Source of the DNA: an uncultured Desulfosoma sp.
Lineage (GTDB): Bacteria; Desulfobacterota; Syntrophobacteria; Syntrophobacterales; DSM-9756
NCBI GenBank assembly: GCA_937960435.1
Contig: CALGPN010000046.1
Span: 1-64,000 of the forward strand
Direction: 5' to 3'
DNA: 64,000 bases
The notes beneath the pieces were generated by a model. The model saw nothing but the letters and a program-made list of their open reading frames with translations. It searched no databases and was not told the DNA's origin. The position numbers and the translations under genes were made by a program. Below, in pieces: positions 36,551 through 45,587 of this stretch (position 1 is the first letter of the stretch; each line of letters starts with the position of its first letter).

Positions 36551-38299
36551 TCAAGCCCCGGGCGCAGCCAGACGCGCTCGGAGCCTCTCCGCGTTGTCTC
36601 GCGCAAAGTCCAGCGTCGGGTCCAATTCCAGAGCCATTTCGTAGAGACGAAGGGCTTCGTGCGCATGGCCCAGTTCGCGCAGGTTCGAGCCGATATTGGC
36701 GTAGTCGATGGCGGATCCCGGATCGATTTCGATGGCCTTTTCAAAAGCCTCGATGGCCTTCTCGTGCCTTTTGAGTTTGTAGAGGCAGAAGCCCTTGAGG
36801 TTGTAGATTTCTTTCAGGGTCGGGTTGAGTTTTTCCGCCTCTTGCAGGGCTTCCAAGGCCGCATCGTAGCGCCCCAAGTCTTTTCGGCATGAGCCGATGT
36901 GCACGTAAATGCTGGCGACTTCCCGAGGATCGGGGTTCTGGGTCAGGGATTTTTCAAAGAGTTCCAAAGCCTCCTCGTATCGTGCCATGCGCTCCAAACT
37001 GTGCGCCGCAAAGAAGGTGAGATCGAACCGGGGGCCGAAGAGATCCGTCAACCGCCTCAAGTGCTGGAGCGCCTCGGGCGGATCCAGGCTCCTCAGAACC
37101 GTCCGAGCCATATGTTGGGCAAAGTCCGTATTTCTTGTGTGATCCAGGAAGTGAGCTCCAGGAATGATGACATAGACGCTCGGGATCTGGAGTCCCTCAT
37201 GGGTCACATTCACCGCCAAAACATCCCAGCCGAGGTGGGACAAGGCCTGCACGGCCCGGTGAATTTCCACGCGCAGGTTGTCGTCGCTCAGATCGGGCAA
37301 GGCCTCGATGGGGACGGTCCGCTCACCTGTCATGAGATACCGGGCTTCGTGGAGTGAACCGTATTTGGGCAGCGTGGGCTTATAGGTTGTGCGGTTTTCA
37401 AAATCTCCTGCCAGTTGGGCCACTTCGGTCAAAGCGCGACAGAGGGACTTTTCCGGGCATGACGTGGTTCCCGCCGTAAAAACGATTTCACTTTTGTGCG
37501 GAAAGGTCTCGGGATCGTAAGCCAAAACGCCCACGGTGGGGATGCCGGTGTCTAAAGAAAAATCATGGGCAAAGAGGCGGATCCCGCACCGCCGGAATTT
37601 TCCGATGAGTTCCCTCGCCGCCTCATCTCGGACGCTTTCCAGATCGATGATCGGGGTGAGGCGCCGATCGTGGGAGATGACCGATCCCACGTGCCGTTCC
37701 ACGACCTCGCACAGGGCTTGCAACAGGGCTTCCTCCAGAGTGTTTCCTGCAGCGGGACCGTTGTATTCGTTGATGAGATAGAACCAATCGATGGGGATCC
37801 ACTCATCCCGGTCCTTTGTGAGGTTTCGGCCGGGAACCCACCGCATGGGGCACGTCTTCAAGAAGGTTTGTACCCGTTGCGTAGGCGTGTCGTCGTCATG
37901 CACGGATCTCAAGAGCACGTCCGCAGACGTGCACGGCCCGTCCAACTCCGCCATGCGGGCGGTCAAAAACCTTTGGGCATGAACAAAGGAAAAAAAACTG
38001 AACCGTTCCATGAGTTCCATCAGGGCGCTGGCTTCCGCCTGGGCCGGGGTGGCTCCTTTGCCCATCTGTTTTTGCGTGCCCGTCATGGCCGCGGCATCGG
38101 GGCCGCACAGGCTGATGTAGACAGGGATCCCCAAACGGCCTGTGTCGATGCGCAGCGTCTTGGCGAGAATGCGCATCTGAAGATTTTCCAGGCGTTTGCG
38201 AACCCACCGCACGGTGTCTTCGGGGGCTCGAGCCTTTTCCTGGTCATGGCGAAAGGTCTTGAAGCAATCGTGAAGGTTGATGCGGGCATCCAGACGCAT
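36551..38299 (-). CDS. YcaO-like protein with C-terminal TPR repeats
   Basis: The product has 582 aa. Residues ~1-390 form a YcaO domain: TGTQKQMGKGATPAQAEASALMELMERFSF, GNTLEEALLQALCEVVERHVG, and LCRALTEVAQL carry the ATP/Mg-binding Glu residues of the family. YcaO enzymes use ATP to activate peptide amides for cyclodehydration or thioamidation; E. coli YcaO affects RimO-dependent methylthiolation of ribosomal protein S12. The C-terminus has about four TPRs (YEEALELFEKSL, YDAALEALQEAEKLNPTLKEI, HEKAIEAFEKAIEIDPGSA, HEALRLYEMALELDPTL), which would bind a protein partner. No precursor peptide or TfuA gene is nearby. AAGGAGC sets the ATG at 38299. Confidence 0.88.
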   Translation of the reverse strand: MRLDARINLHDCFKTFRHDQEKARAPEDTVRWVRKRLENLQMRILAKTLRIDTGRLGIPVYISLCGPDAAAMTGTQKQMGKGATPAQAEASALMELMERFSFFSFVHAQRFLTARMAELDGPCTSADVLLRSVHDDDTPTQRVQTFLKTCPMRWVPGRNLTKDRDEWIPIDWFYLINEYNGPAAGNTLEEALLQALCEVVERHVGSVISHDRRLTPIIDLESVRDEAARELIGKFRRCGIRLFAHDFSLDTGIPTVGVLAYDPETFPHKSEIVFTAGTTSCPEKSLCRALTEVAQLAGDFENRTTYKPTLPKYGSLHEARYLMTGERTVPIEALPDLSDDNLRVEIHRAVQALSHLGWDVLAVNVTHEGLQIPSVYVIIPGAHFLDHTRNTDFAQHMARTVLRSLDPPEALQHLRRLTDLFGPRFDLTFFAAHSLERMARYEEALELFEKSLTQNPDPREVASIYVHIGSCRKDLGRYDAALEALQEAEKLNPTLKEIYNLKGFCLYKLKRHEKAIEAFEKAIEIDPGSAIDYANIGSNLRELGHAHEALRLYEMALELDPTLDFARDNAERLRARLAAPGA

Positions 38300-38379
38300 G
38301 GGACGCTCCTTTTTCGTTGTCGGCGTTCTGGTCGGCGGCCAATCCACGGGATCAAAGGCCGACGAACCTGAACCGACAT

Positions 38380-39279
38380 TCATGATGAAAGGCTCTGGGC
38401 GGTTTTGGCGTTGTGGGATTCCATGGAGGCGCGGATGGTCTCCAAGAGCTGCCGGGCGTGAATCCCGGACTGAAACGATCGAGGCAGGCCTTTGATGGAT
38501 TGGAGCTCTTCGAGGGTTTCGGGCATTTTTTGGGCGAGCCGAATCAGGGCTTCGTTGGGAAGGATGCGGAAAGGCGCTCGATCCAACCTCCTTGCCGCCT
38601 CGTCTCGAAACGCATAAAGGTCCTTCAGGACGGCTCTGGCTTTTCGGGACAAGCCTCGCGCGCCCTGGAGCCGCCGGTACCCGTCGGCGGGGAAGCGTTC
38701 TCGAGGAGGGGCCTGGTCACACACTTTCGCGAAGGCGCTTCGCGCCTGGTCCCACAGGCCTCGGTGCATCAATTCCTCGTGCAGCTGATCCCGTAAGGCA
38801 ATCAGATAGTGCGTGTCCAAGCGGGCATAGTGGAGCTGGGAGTCCTTCAGAGGACGTAAACCCCAATCGCAGCGCTGCCATTTCTTGTCCAGATGGACCT
38901 GAAACCGGGCCTCCAGGATGTGCGAAAGGCCCAAATGTTTTTCGCCCAAAATCTTGCACGCCACGGCGGTATCGAAAACATTGCGGAAAAAGAAGCCGAA
39001 ATCCCTCTTGAGGGATCCGATGTCGTTGGCCGCAGCGTGAAAAATCTTTTCCACCGAGGGGTCTTCAAAAAGGTTTGACAAACACTGCGGGTGGGCGATG
39101 CTTAAAGGGTCGATGATGTAATCGTCCTGATCCGTGGAGATCTGGATCAGGCACACGCGCTCGTAGTAGGCATAATAACCGTTGGATTCGGTGTCTACGG
39201 CGATTCGGGGGCACGAGAGCAATGTGTTCAAGCTCTTCTGCAGCGCATCATCCGATTCGATGAGGATGTAGGGACGCAT
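38380..39279 (-). CDS. rnd: Ribonuclease D-like 3'-5' exonuclease with HRDC domain
   Basis: The product has 299 aa. The DEDDy exonuclease core has IAVDTESNGYY (DxE), FHAAANDIGSLKRDFG, FDTAVACKILGEKHLGLSHIL, and YARLDTHYLIALRDQL (YxxxD). The C-terminal HRDC domain (LYAFRDEAARRLDRAPFRILPNEALIRLAQKMPETLEELQSIKGLP) binds nucleic acid. RNase D trims tRNA 3' ends. It is shorter than E. coli Rnd, having one HRDC. The start at ATG 39279 is chosen because the family N-terminus begins shortly before DALQKSL. It lies directly before (80 bp) the YcaO-TPR gene, likely in one transcript. Confidence 0.9.
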   Translation of the reverse strand: MRPYILIESDDALQKSLNTLLSCPRIAVDTESNGYYAYYERVCLIQISTDQDDYIIDPLSIAHPQCLSNLFEDPSVEKIFHAAANDIGSLKRDFGFFFRNVFDTAVACKILGEKHLGLSHILEARFQVHLDKKWQRCDWGLRPLKDSQLHYARLDTHYLIALRDQLHEELMHRGLWDQARSAFAKVCDQAPPRERFPADGYRRLQGARGLSRKARAVLKDLYAFRDEAARRLDRAPFRILPNEALIRLAQKMPETLEELQSIKGLPRSFQSGIHARQLLETIRASMESHNAKTAQSLSS

Positions 39280-39337
39280 GAAAGGGGATCTCGATTCCGT
39301 CCTCGTTGTGTCCTGGGAAAACCTTTGGAGTGAAGCC

Positions 39338-40108
39338 ATGAGTCGAAAAAGGAAAAAATCCTCCACGGCGTTTCCGTCGATGCATGGCAAGACTGCGCCC
39401 GTCCATGAGCAGGGCTTCTATACTCCTTTCTCCTGCTTGGATCAATACGGGAAACGCAAGACCCGCCGCTCTTCCAGACGGGATGTTGCGGTTGAAAACA
39501 ACGTGGCGACGGTATTGCCCCATAGCGAGGGCACGGAGGAAGAGCGGCTCTTTTTCGAGGCCATGGCGGATGTGCGTCCGTTGCCGCACGATGGCCGTGA
39601 ACGCGTGCCTCCGAGCGGCCCCACGTGCGGTTTCCCGCGCTTTGCCGTCCGAGAAGATTGGGAAGTTCTGGCGCATCTTGCGGATCTCGTCAGCGGGGAA
39701 AGCCGCTTTTCGGTTCACTATTCCGACGAGTACATGGACGGGGCGGTGGTAGGGCTGGCTCCCACGGTGCTGAAAAAGCTTCGCAATGGGGATTTCAGCT
39801 ATCAAGACCATGTGGATCTGCACGGATTGACCCGACAGGAAGCGCAAGACCGGGTCACGGACTTTCTCGTGCGCAGCCATGCCCGAGGGGTGCGGTGTGT
39901 GCTCATTGTGTGCGGCCGCGGGCTCAATTCGCAGGGCAAAGAACCGGTCCTGAAGCGGGCGCTCGTCAGCTGGATGACCCACGCGCCGCTAAAGCGGCTG
40001 GTGTTGGCTTTTGCCAGCGCCCGCACGTGGGACGGAGGAGCCGGAGCCGTCTATGTGCTGCTGCGTCGTCGCAAGGGGAAAAACCCCGTACGCACGCCGG
40101 CCTTGTAA
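39338..40108 (+). CDS. Smr-domain protein
   Basis: The product has 256 aa. A Lys/Arg-rich N-terminus (MSRKRKKSSTAF) and a low-complexity middle are followed by a C-terminal Smr domain, DHVDLHGLTRQEAQDRVTDFLVRSHARGVRCVLIVCGRGLNSQG...LKRALVSWM, with the DLHGL and CGRG (usually HGKG) motifs. Smr domains bind or nick nucleic acid; some cleave stalled mRNA. The start at ATG 39338 follows TGGAGTGAAG. It is divergent from rnd by 58 bp. The last 120 bp overlap the end of the opposite transporter gene. Confidence 0.88.
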   Translation: MSRKRKKSSTAFPSMHGKTAPVHEQGFYTPFSCLDQYGKRKTRRSSRRDVAVENNVATVLPHSEGTEEERLFFEAMADVRPLPHDGRERVPPSGPTCGFPRFAVREDWEVLAHLADLVSGESRFSVHYSDEYMDGAVVGLAPTVLKKLRNGDFSYQDHVDLHGLTRQEAQDRVTDFLVRSHARGVRCVLIVCGRGLNSQGKEPVLKRALVSWMTHAPLKRLVLAFASARTWDGGAGAVYVLLRRRKGKNPVRTPAL

Positions 40109-41035
40109 GGAAAGGAAAGGCATCCCCTTCAAAAAACGGCCCCACGGCCCCACAGCCCCCTTCTGGCTGCTCACCCGAACCCCCAAAAGAATGAAGAAAG
40201 CCCCGGCCAACTGGGCCCAGGACAAGGTTTCGTTCAGGACGACTCGCGCCGTCAACACGGTCACCAGGGGGATGAGATTGATAAAGACGGCGACTTGGGA
40301 CGCCGGCAGGGCGCGCAGCGAGGCGTTATAAAGCCAAAAGGCCGCAAGCGTCGCGAAAAAGGCAAGAAAGAGAAGGCTGGTCAGAGCCTGTGGGGTGAGG
40401 ACATTTTCCGTGCGGACCGGACCCTCACCGACGGCGAAAACGGTAAAGAAAACCGTGGCAAAGGCGGCTTGGATCGTTGTCAGGGTCATGGGCCGATAGC
40501 GGGCGCTCAAGGACCGGCTGACGATGGTGTAGACTGATGCACAGAGCGCTGCGGCCATGATGAGGAGATTGCCTTTGAGCGGGGAGGCGGCGATGGAAAG
40601 ACCGTCCAGATCCTTTTGCACAAGAAAGGCGATCCCGAGCAGGGTCATGGCGATGCCGACCACGGTGTGGGGGCGGACGGGTTCTTTGAGAAAAACGGCG
40701 CCAAGCGCCATGACGAACACGGGAATGGATCCGATGATCAAGGAAGCCACGGAGGCGCTCGTGGACATCAGCCCCCGGGTTTCGCACAAAAAGTACAACC
40801 CCGGTTCCATAATTCCCAAGAGGCAGAAAAGCCCCAAGTCCCGCGCGAGCAGCTTTTCTCTTTGGAAAAGGAAAAAGGTGGGAAGGAGAAAAGCGGAGGC
40901 GATGGCGAACCGCAACGCGAGAAGCGTGTGGGGCGAAAAGCTCTGCAAAGCCACCTTGGTGGCCACAAAGGACACACCCCAAATGACGCACGCTGCAGCC
41001 GCCGCGCCGTATCCTTTGACGTTCCCGTCCATCAT
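39989..41035 (-). CDS. EamA/DMT-family transporter
   Basis: This 348-aa inner-membrane protein has about ten transmembrane helices in two EamA repeats: GYGAAAAACVIWGVSFVATK at the start, and MAAALCASVYTIVSRSLSARYRPMTLTT at the second repeat. RALPASQVAVFINLIPLVTVLTA, ETLSWAQLAGAFFILLGV are typical. It probably exports an amino acid or metabolite; the substrate is unknown. The last ~37 residues (GRRAYGVFPLATTQQHIDG...) lie antisense to the Smr gene and look unlike the family, so the true end of the functional domain is near 40110. Two adjacent ATG codons (41035/41032) are possible starts. Confidence 0.88.
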   Translation of the reverse strand: MMDGNVKGYGAAAAACVIWGVSFVATKVALQSFSPHTLLALRFAIASAFLLPTFFLFQREKLLARDLGLFCLLGIMEPGLYFLCETRGLMSTSASVASLIIGSIPVFVMALGAVFLKEPVRPHTVVGIAMTLLGIAFLVQKDLDGLSIAASPLKGNLLIMAAALCASVYTIVSRSLSARYRPMTLTTIQAAFATVFFTVFAVGEGPVRTENVLTPQALTSLLFLAFFATLAAFWLYNASLRALPASQVAVFINLIPLVTVLTARVVLNETLSWAQLAGAFFILLGVRVSSQKGAVGPWGRFLKGMPFLSLQGRRAYGVFPLATTQQHIDGSGSSVPRAGAGKSQHQPL

Positions 41036-41125
41036 CCACCGCAGTCGAAAGAGGACTAAAAAAGAGAGAACCCGCACGGAGATATCCGACGGGTTCTCTC
41101 TATCCGGCCAGGCTCACAAAGGCGC

Positions 41126-41587
41126 TCAATCCCAGGTGAGGATCTGATCGTCGTAGAGCTCCTCGATCTTGCGTTTGTGCTTGATTTCTTCCTGGGCGAG
41201 CCTTTCGAAGACCTTGGCCGTCTTTTCGTGCATGCACTTTTCCTTCCATGCGCTGTAGAACGCATGGGCCTTTTCTTCTTTTTTCATGGCCAAGGTCAAA
41301 GCTTCCTGATACGTCATGTCGTCCCGGAAAGGCACATCCATGAGATAGTCGCTGATCTTGAGGTCTTCGACCTTATCCAAGGTGAAACTTTCCAGTCCTG
41401 CAGGATCCAAGCCTTTGAGAAGTTCGCGGTGTTTTTTCTCCTCTTCGGCCATTTCGAGGAAAAACTCCTTGATGCCCGGGTTTTTGGCCTTTTCGGCGCA
41501 TTTTTCGTAAAACTCCTTGGCCAGTTCTTCTTTTCTTATGGCGAAATTTACCACGTCATCGAAGGATCGACAGGTCAGGACGGACAT
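41126..41587 (-). CDS. Ferritin-like/rubrerythrin-type di-iron protein
   Basis: The product has 153 aa and is all-helical, with two related halves: FDDVVNFAIRKEELAKEFYEKCAEKAKNPGIKEFFLEMAEEEKKHRELL and YQEALTLAMKKEEKAHAFYSAWKEKCMHEKTAKVFERLAQEEIKHKRKIEELY. Glu and ExxH residues in each half form the di-iron site. No rubredoxin CxxC tail is present. Such proteins reduce peroxide or store iron in anaerobes. AGAGGAGG sets the start at 41587; an upstream ATG at 41656 is less likely. Confidence 0.87.
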   Translation of the reverse strand: MSVLTCRSFDDVVNFAIRKEELAKEFYEKCAEKAKNPGIKEFFLEMAEEEKKHRELLKGLDPAGLESFTLDKVEDLKISDYLMDVPFRDDMTYQEALTLAMKKEEKAHAFYSAWKEKCMHEKTAKVFERLAQEEIKHKRKIEELYDDQILTWD

Positions 41588-41837
41588 GACGGCCTCCTCT
41601 TTGGCTCCATTGGCGTAAAGTCTCCCGATTGTTTCGTTGCGAACCTGTATTCTCATAGCAGAACCCTAAGTCTCGGCGCAACCGGTTTCAAGGCCTTTCA
41701 TCCCTTCCTCCAGAGGCTAGGGAACGGCTTATGCGCCTCTTGGCCCCGGGGCCGTCGCCCCACTCGACCCGGAAGGCGCTCATGGAGCGACGCCGCACAC
41801 TACGAGGAGGCAGCCGCGAAAACCGGGGGCCGGGGGC

Positions 41838-43580
41838 TCACACGAAAAGGGGGACCGACTGGAAACGCTCCACGTCCACCAGACCCCGAGAGGTCATCTT
41901 GAGGGCGGGAATGACCGGCAAAGCCAGAAAAGACAACGCCATGAAGGGGTGTTTCAGGGAAGAGCCCAAGGCATGGGCGGCCTCGGTCACCTCCTCCAAA
42001 CCTCGGCAAACCTCTTCCAGCGGTTGGAGGCTCATGAGACCGGCGACGGGTAACGGCAGATGAGCAATCACCGCCGTGGAGGAGCTGACGCTCAAACCGC
42101 CGCGGCTGTCCGCAACCGCGCGCACGGCGCGGACAATGGCTTCATCCTCCGCTCCCACGGCGATGAGATGGTGGGAGTCGTGAGCCACGGTGCTCGCCAG
42201 AGCTCCTTCCCGAAGCCCGAATCCCCGGACAAAGCCCACCGCCGGGCGAGCGGGGGCTTGTCCCGATCGGTAACGGTCGAAAACCACGATCTTCAGAAGG
42301 TCCCGTTCGGGGTCGCACACGGCGGCATTGTCTCGGATGGTCGCCGGAAGGACCAGATGGTCGGTGATCAAACTGCCTTCGCGCACACCGATCACCCGCA
42401 GTTGCTTCCCTTCGGCGGGAACCCGAAGATCGTTCGGATCCACCCGGCCAACGGCCATGGGGCTGGGCAGGCTTTCCAGAATCGTGTCGTCCGGCGGCTC
42501 CCCGAGCCCACAGCATTCTCCGTCTCGTGCCACGCACCGCCCGTCTTTGAAAACCAGGCACGGTTTCCACGGGCTCAAAGTGGGGCTTACGGAAAAGTCC
42601 GCCGCGTAGCCCGGGGCGAGGGCGCCTCGGCCCCTCAAGCCGAAGGCCTGAGCCGTCGTCCAAGATGCCAGGGCAATGGCGCGCACGGGATCCATGCCCA
42701 AAGCCATCGCTCGGTTGACCACGTGGTCCATGTGGCCTTCACGCAGGAGATCGGTGGGGTGACGGTCGTCGGAGACGAAAAGGCATCGCGGCCAGGTGGT
42801 GTCCGTCACGGCGGCGATGAGGGCGGCCATGTCCTTGGATTGGCTTCCTTCCCGGATCATGAGGATCATGCCTTTGGAGAGCTTTTCCAGGGCTTCGGCC
42901 AGCGTCGTGGTCTCATGGTCGGAAGAGATCCCGCACGATCGGTAGGCGTTGAGCTCCATGCCGGAGAGTTTCGGACAATGTCCGTCCACAATCGAGTCTT
43001 GAAAAAGGACGATTTTTTCCAAGACTTCGGGGTCCCCGTGGAGCAGGCCGGGAAAGTTCATCATTTCCGCCAGCCCGAGCACTCTAGGATGGCCGCGGAG
43101 CGTGTGGAGGTCGGCACCACGGAGGACCGCTGCCGATGGATCCAAGGGGGAAGCCGGAACGCAGCTCGGAAGCATGAAGAAAAAATCCACGGGAAGGCCT
43201 TCCGAAGCCTGGATGAGGGCGCGAACTCCGGGAAGTCCCAAAACGTTGGCGATTTCATGAGGATCCAGCACCACGGCGGTGGTGCCGTGAGGCAAGACGG
43301 CTCTGGCACATTCTCGAGGGCTGAGCAGGGTGCTTTCCAGGTGAAGATGCCCGTCGATGAAACCCGGAGCCACATAGGATCCGCGGAGATCCACCTCTTC
43401 CCCGCCGCGGTAATCGCCCCAGCCCACCACGCGACCCTGATGCACCCCCAGGTGAGCCGAATGGATCTCGCCCGTGAACACGTTGACGATGCGGGCGTTT
43501 CGTAGACACAAATCGGCGGGCTTTCGCCCACGGGCCACCTCGATGAGGTCCGTGAGAGCGGCGATGTCCATGAGCGGCAT
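41838..43580 (-). CDS. ade: Adenine deaminase
   Basis: This 580-aa amidohydrolase deaminates adenine to hypoxanthine. ADLCLRNARIVNVFTGEI, the metal site GFIDGHLHLESTLLSP, HGTTAVVLDPHEIANVLG, DGHCPKLSG, CGISSDHE, FVSDDRHPTDLLREGHMDHVVNRA and RGFGLREGALASTVAHDSHHLIAVG are family blocks. The size agrees with bacterial Ade. The first ATG (43580) is eight bases after the preceding bfn stop codon; ATG 43571 is an alternative. It runs with bfn and miaB leftwards. It supplies the purine salvage arm that complements the purL/purQ/purN genes at 57-62 kb. Confidence 0.94.
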   Translation of the reverse strand: MPLMDIAALTDLIEVARGRKPADLCLRNARIVNVFTGEIHSAHLGVHQGRVVGWGDYRGGEEVDLRGSYVAPGFIDGHLHLESTLLSPRECARAVLPHGTTAVVLDPHEIANVLGLPGVRALIQASEGLPVDFFFMLPSCVPASPLDPSAAVLRGADLHTLRGHPRVLGLAEMMNFPGLLHGDPEVLEKIVLFQDSIVDGHCPKLSGMELNAYRSCGISSDHETTTLAEALEKLSKGMILMIREGSQSKDMAALIAAVTDTTWPRCLFVSDDRHPTDLLREGHMDHVVNRAMALGMDPVRAIALASWTTAQAFGLRGRGALAPGYAADFSVSPTLSPWKPCLVFKDGRCVARDGECCGLGEPPDDTILESLPSPMAVGRVDPNDLRVPAEGKQLRVIGVREGSLITDHLVLPATIRDNAAVCDPERDLLKIVVFDRYRSGQAPARPAVGFVRGFGLREGALASTVAHDSHHLIAVGAEDEAIVRAVRAVADSRGGLSVSSSTAVIAHLPLPVAGLMSLQPLEEVCRGLEEVTEAAHALGSSLKHPFMALSFLALPVIPALKMTSRGLVDVERFQSVPLFV

Positions 43581-43587
43581 GGGGCAC

Positions 43588-44088
43588 TCACATCTTGTAC
43601 TTGCCGAAATCCTCGGGGTCGAGTTTTTCCAGAAGTTCTTCCAGGTTTTGTTTGTCCTCCTGGCGGAAGACCGGATGCGTTTCTTTTTCGCCGACCTTCT
43701 GGGACCGTTTGAGCACCTCTTCCCTCACGTAAATGGGGGCGTTGGTGCGCAAGGCGATGGCGATGGCGTCGCTCGGTCGGGAATCGATGGGGCTCACGCC
43801 CAGCTCGGTTTTGAGGTAGATCAGCGCGTAGTAGGTGTTTTCCTTAAGGTCGCACACTTCGATTTTTTCCACCTGCACGTGGAGGTGATCCAAGAGGTTT
43901 TTTACTAAATCATGCGTCATGGGGCGCGGGAACTTGATCTTTTCCAATTCGGTGGCGATGGATGTGGCTTCCAGGAGTCCGATCCAAATGGGCAGATGGT
44001 CGTCTCCCTCCGGATCGTTCAAAATGACGATGGGCGTGTTGGTCTGCGGGTCCATGACCAGACCGGCGACCTTCATCAAACGATACAT
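43588..44088 (-). CDS. Bifunctional nuclease family protein (BFN, DUF151)
   Basis: The product has 166 aa. LVMDPQTNTPIVILNDPEGDDHLPIWIGLLEATSIATEL, PRPMTHDLVKNLLDHLHVQVEKIEV, NTYYALIYLKTE and DSRPSDAIAIALRTNAPIYV are the conserved DUF151 blocks. Family members show RNase and DNase activity in plants; the bacterial role is unclear. The C-terminal tail has a charged extension resembling UvrB/UvrC-interacting segments of relatives (HPVFRQEDKQNLEELLEKLDPEDFGKYKM). AAGGAGA fixes the ATG at 44088. It is downstream of miaB by 68 bp. Confidence 0.9.
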   Translation of the reverse strand: MYRLMKVAGLVMDPQTNTPIVILNDPEGDDHLPIWIGLLEATSIATELEKIKFPRPMTHDLVKNLLDHLHVQVEKIEVCDLKENTYYALIYLKTELGVSPIDSRPSDAIAIALRTNAPIYVREEVLKRSQKVGEKETHPVFRQEDKQNLEELLEKLDPEDFGKYKM

Positions 44089-44156
44089 GGGATCTCCTTG
44101 CGTGGGCGATAGGGCACGGGCCGGGGGTCTCATGGGTCTTCAGCCTGTGCCGAAGT

Positions 44157-45587
44157 TTAGGGCCCATGGTCGCCGAGCTCGGTGCCCGCGAACGGCCGGT
44201 TCGGCAACGCCGCCTCAGTATCCGAACATTCCTCGTCCAAAAGCCGCCCCTTGAGCGAGTGCGCATAGGCTTCCGTAATTTTCACCGATACGATCCGCCC
44301 TTTCAATGCCGGAGAGCCCGGAAAATTCACAATCCGGTTTTGCGGGGTGCGGCCGCTCATCAGACCGTCTTTGCTCTTGCTTTCCGATTCCACGAGAACA
44401 GGCCGCACGCGGCCCATTTCTTCCCGGTTCTTTTCCAGGGTGATGGCCGCCTGAAGACTCTGGAGTTCGGTCAACCGACGCGCCTTCTCGGCTTCGCTCA
44501 CCTTGTCGGGGAAAAGGCGGGCGGCGGCAAAGGGACGATCCGAGTAACGGAAAGAAAAAAGCGTGTCGAATCGCACATCGCGAATGAGGTCCAAGGTCGC
44601 CAGAAAATCCTCTTCGGTTTCTCCGGGGAAGCCCACCATGACGTCGGCGGAAATGCCGATTTCGGGGCAGGCGGCCCGCAGCAGGTCCACTTTGCGCCGG
44701 TAGTCCTGAGCCGTGTAGCGGCGGTTCATCCGCTCAAGGACGCGGTCCGAGCCTGCCTGGAAGGGCAGATGAATGTGCGGGCACAGCTGGGGGATGTCCG
44801 AAAAACATTGGACCAGATCTTCGGTCAGATCCTTGGGGTGGGAAGTAGTAAACCGGATGCGCGCCACATCGGTTTCCCGGGCGATCATGCGCAGCAAGTC
44901 GGAAAAACGGAGCTTTTCGTCCAAGCTCCTGCCGTAACTGTTGACATTTTGTCCTAACAAGAGGACTTCACGCGCCCCCTTTTCCACAAGGAGATGCACT
45001 TCCCGCAAAATCTCGCCGCTGGGGCGGCTCCGTTCACGGCCCCGCACATAGGGCACGATGCAGTAGGTGCAAAAGTTGTCGCAGCCCTGCATGACGGTCA
45101 CCGGAGCGACAATGTCGGTGCGCCATGTGTCGGTGAGCCCGAACAGTTCGCGCCACCCCTCTTCGTCTTGCTCCGGCAGGTGGGCGACTCTCGGGGTGCC
45201 GCCTCGCAAGGAGCGGAGAAGATGCGGCAAGGATCCCAAAGCGCGGGTGCCGACCACCAGATCCACGTGAGGAAACCGCTCCAGCAGGGCGGAACCCAGC
45301 TGCTGCGCCACACAGCCGCCGACGACGATAACGAGGGAAGGCTTGCGCTGTTTGAAGCGGCGCAGGCGCCCGAGCAGAGAGAAGACCTTTTGTTCGGCCT
45401 TTTCCCGCACCGAACACGTGTTGATGAAGATGACATCCGCTTCTGAGGGGTCCGAGCTGAGAGTGTATCCGTCTTGGGCGAGCAGGCGCTGCACGCGCAA
45501 GGAGTCGTATTCGTTCATCTGGCAGCCGAACGTGTGCACGAAAAGCCTTGAGGGGCGGGCCTCTGCGGCTAGAGCAAGTCCTTCCAT
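44157..45587 (-). CDS. miaB: tRNA-2-methylthio-N6-dimethylallyladenosine synthase
   Basis: This 476-aa radical-SAM methylthiotransferase acts after MiaA on A37. The N-terminal UPF0004 domain has FGCQMNEYDS, NTCSVREKAEQK and GGCVAQQ, whose Cys residues bind the auxiliary cluster. The radical-SAM motif is MQGCDNFCTYCIVPYVRGRERSR. A TRAM domain lies at the C-terminus (LVESESKSKDGLMSGRTPQNRIVNF...GRIVSVKITEAYAHSLKGRL). The protein continues with an extra tail of ~25 residues. The ATG at 45587 overlaps the cNMP-domain gene by 19 bp, so translation is coupled. Confidence 0.95.
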   Translation of the reverse strand: MEGLALAAEARPSRLFVHTFGCQMNEYDSLRVQRLLAQDGYTLSSDPSEADVIFINTCSVREKAEQKVFSLLGRLRRFKQRKPSLVIVVGGCVAQQLGSALLERFPHVDLVVGTRALGSLPHLLRSLRGGTPRVAHLPEQDEEGWRELFGLTDTWRTDIVAPVTVMQGCDNFCTYCIVPYVRGRERSRPSGEILREVHLLVEKGAREVLLLGQNVNSYGRSLDEKLRFSDLLRMIARETDVARIRFTTSHPKDLTEDLVQCFSDIPQLCPHIHLPFQAGSDRVLERMNRRYTAQDYRRKVDLLRAACPEIGISADVMVGFPGETEEDFLATLDLIRDVRFDTLFSFRYSDRPFAAARLFPDKVSEAEKARRLTELQSLQAAITLEKNREEMGRVRPVLVESESKSKDGLMSGRTPQNRIVNFPGSPALKGRIVSVKITEAYAHSLKGRLLDEECSDTEAALPNRPFAGTELGDHGP

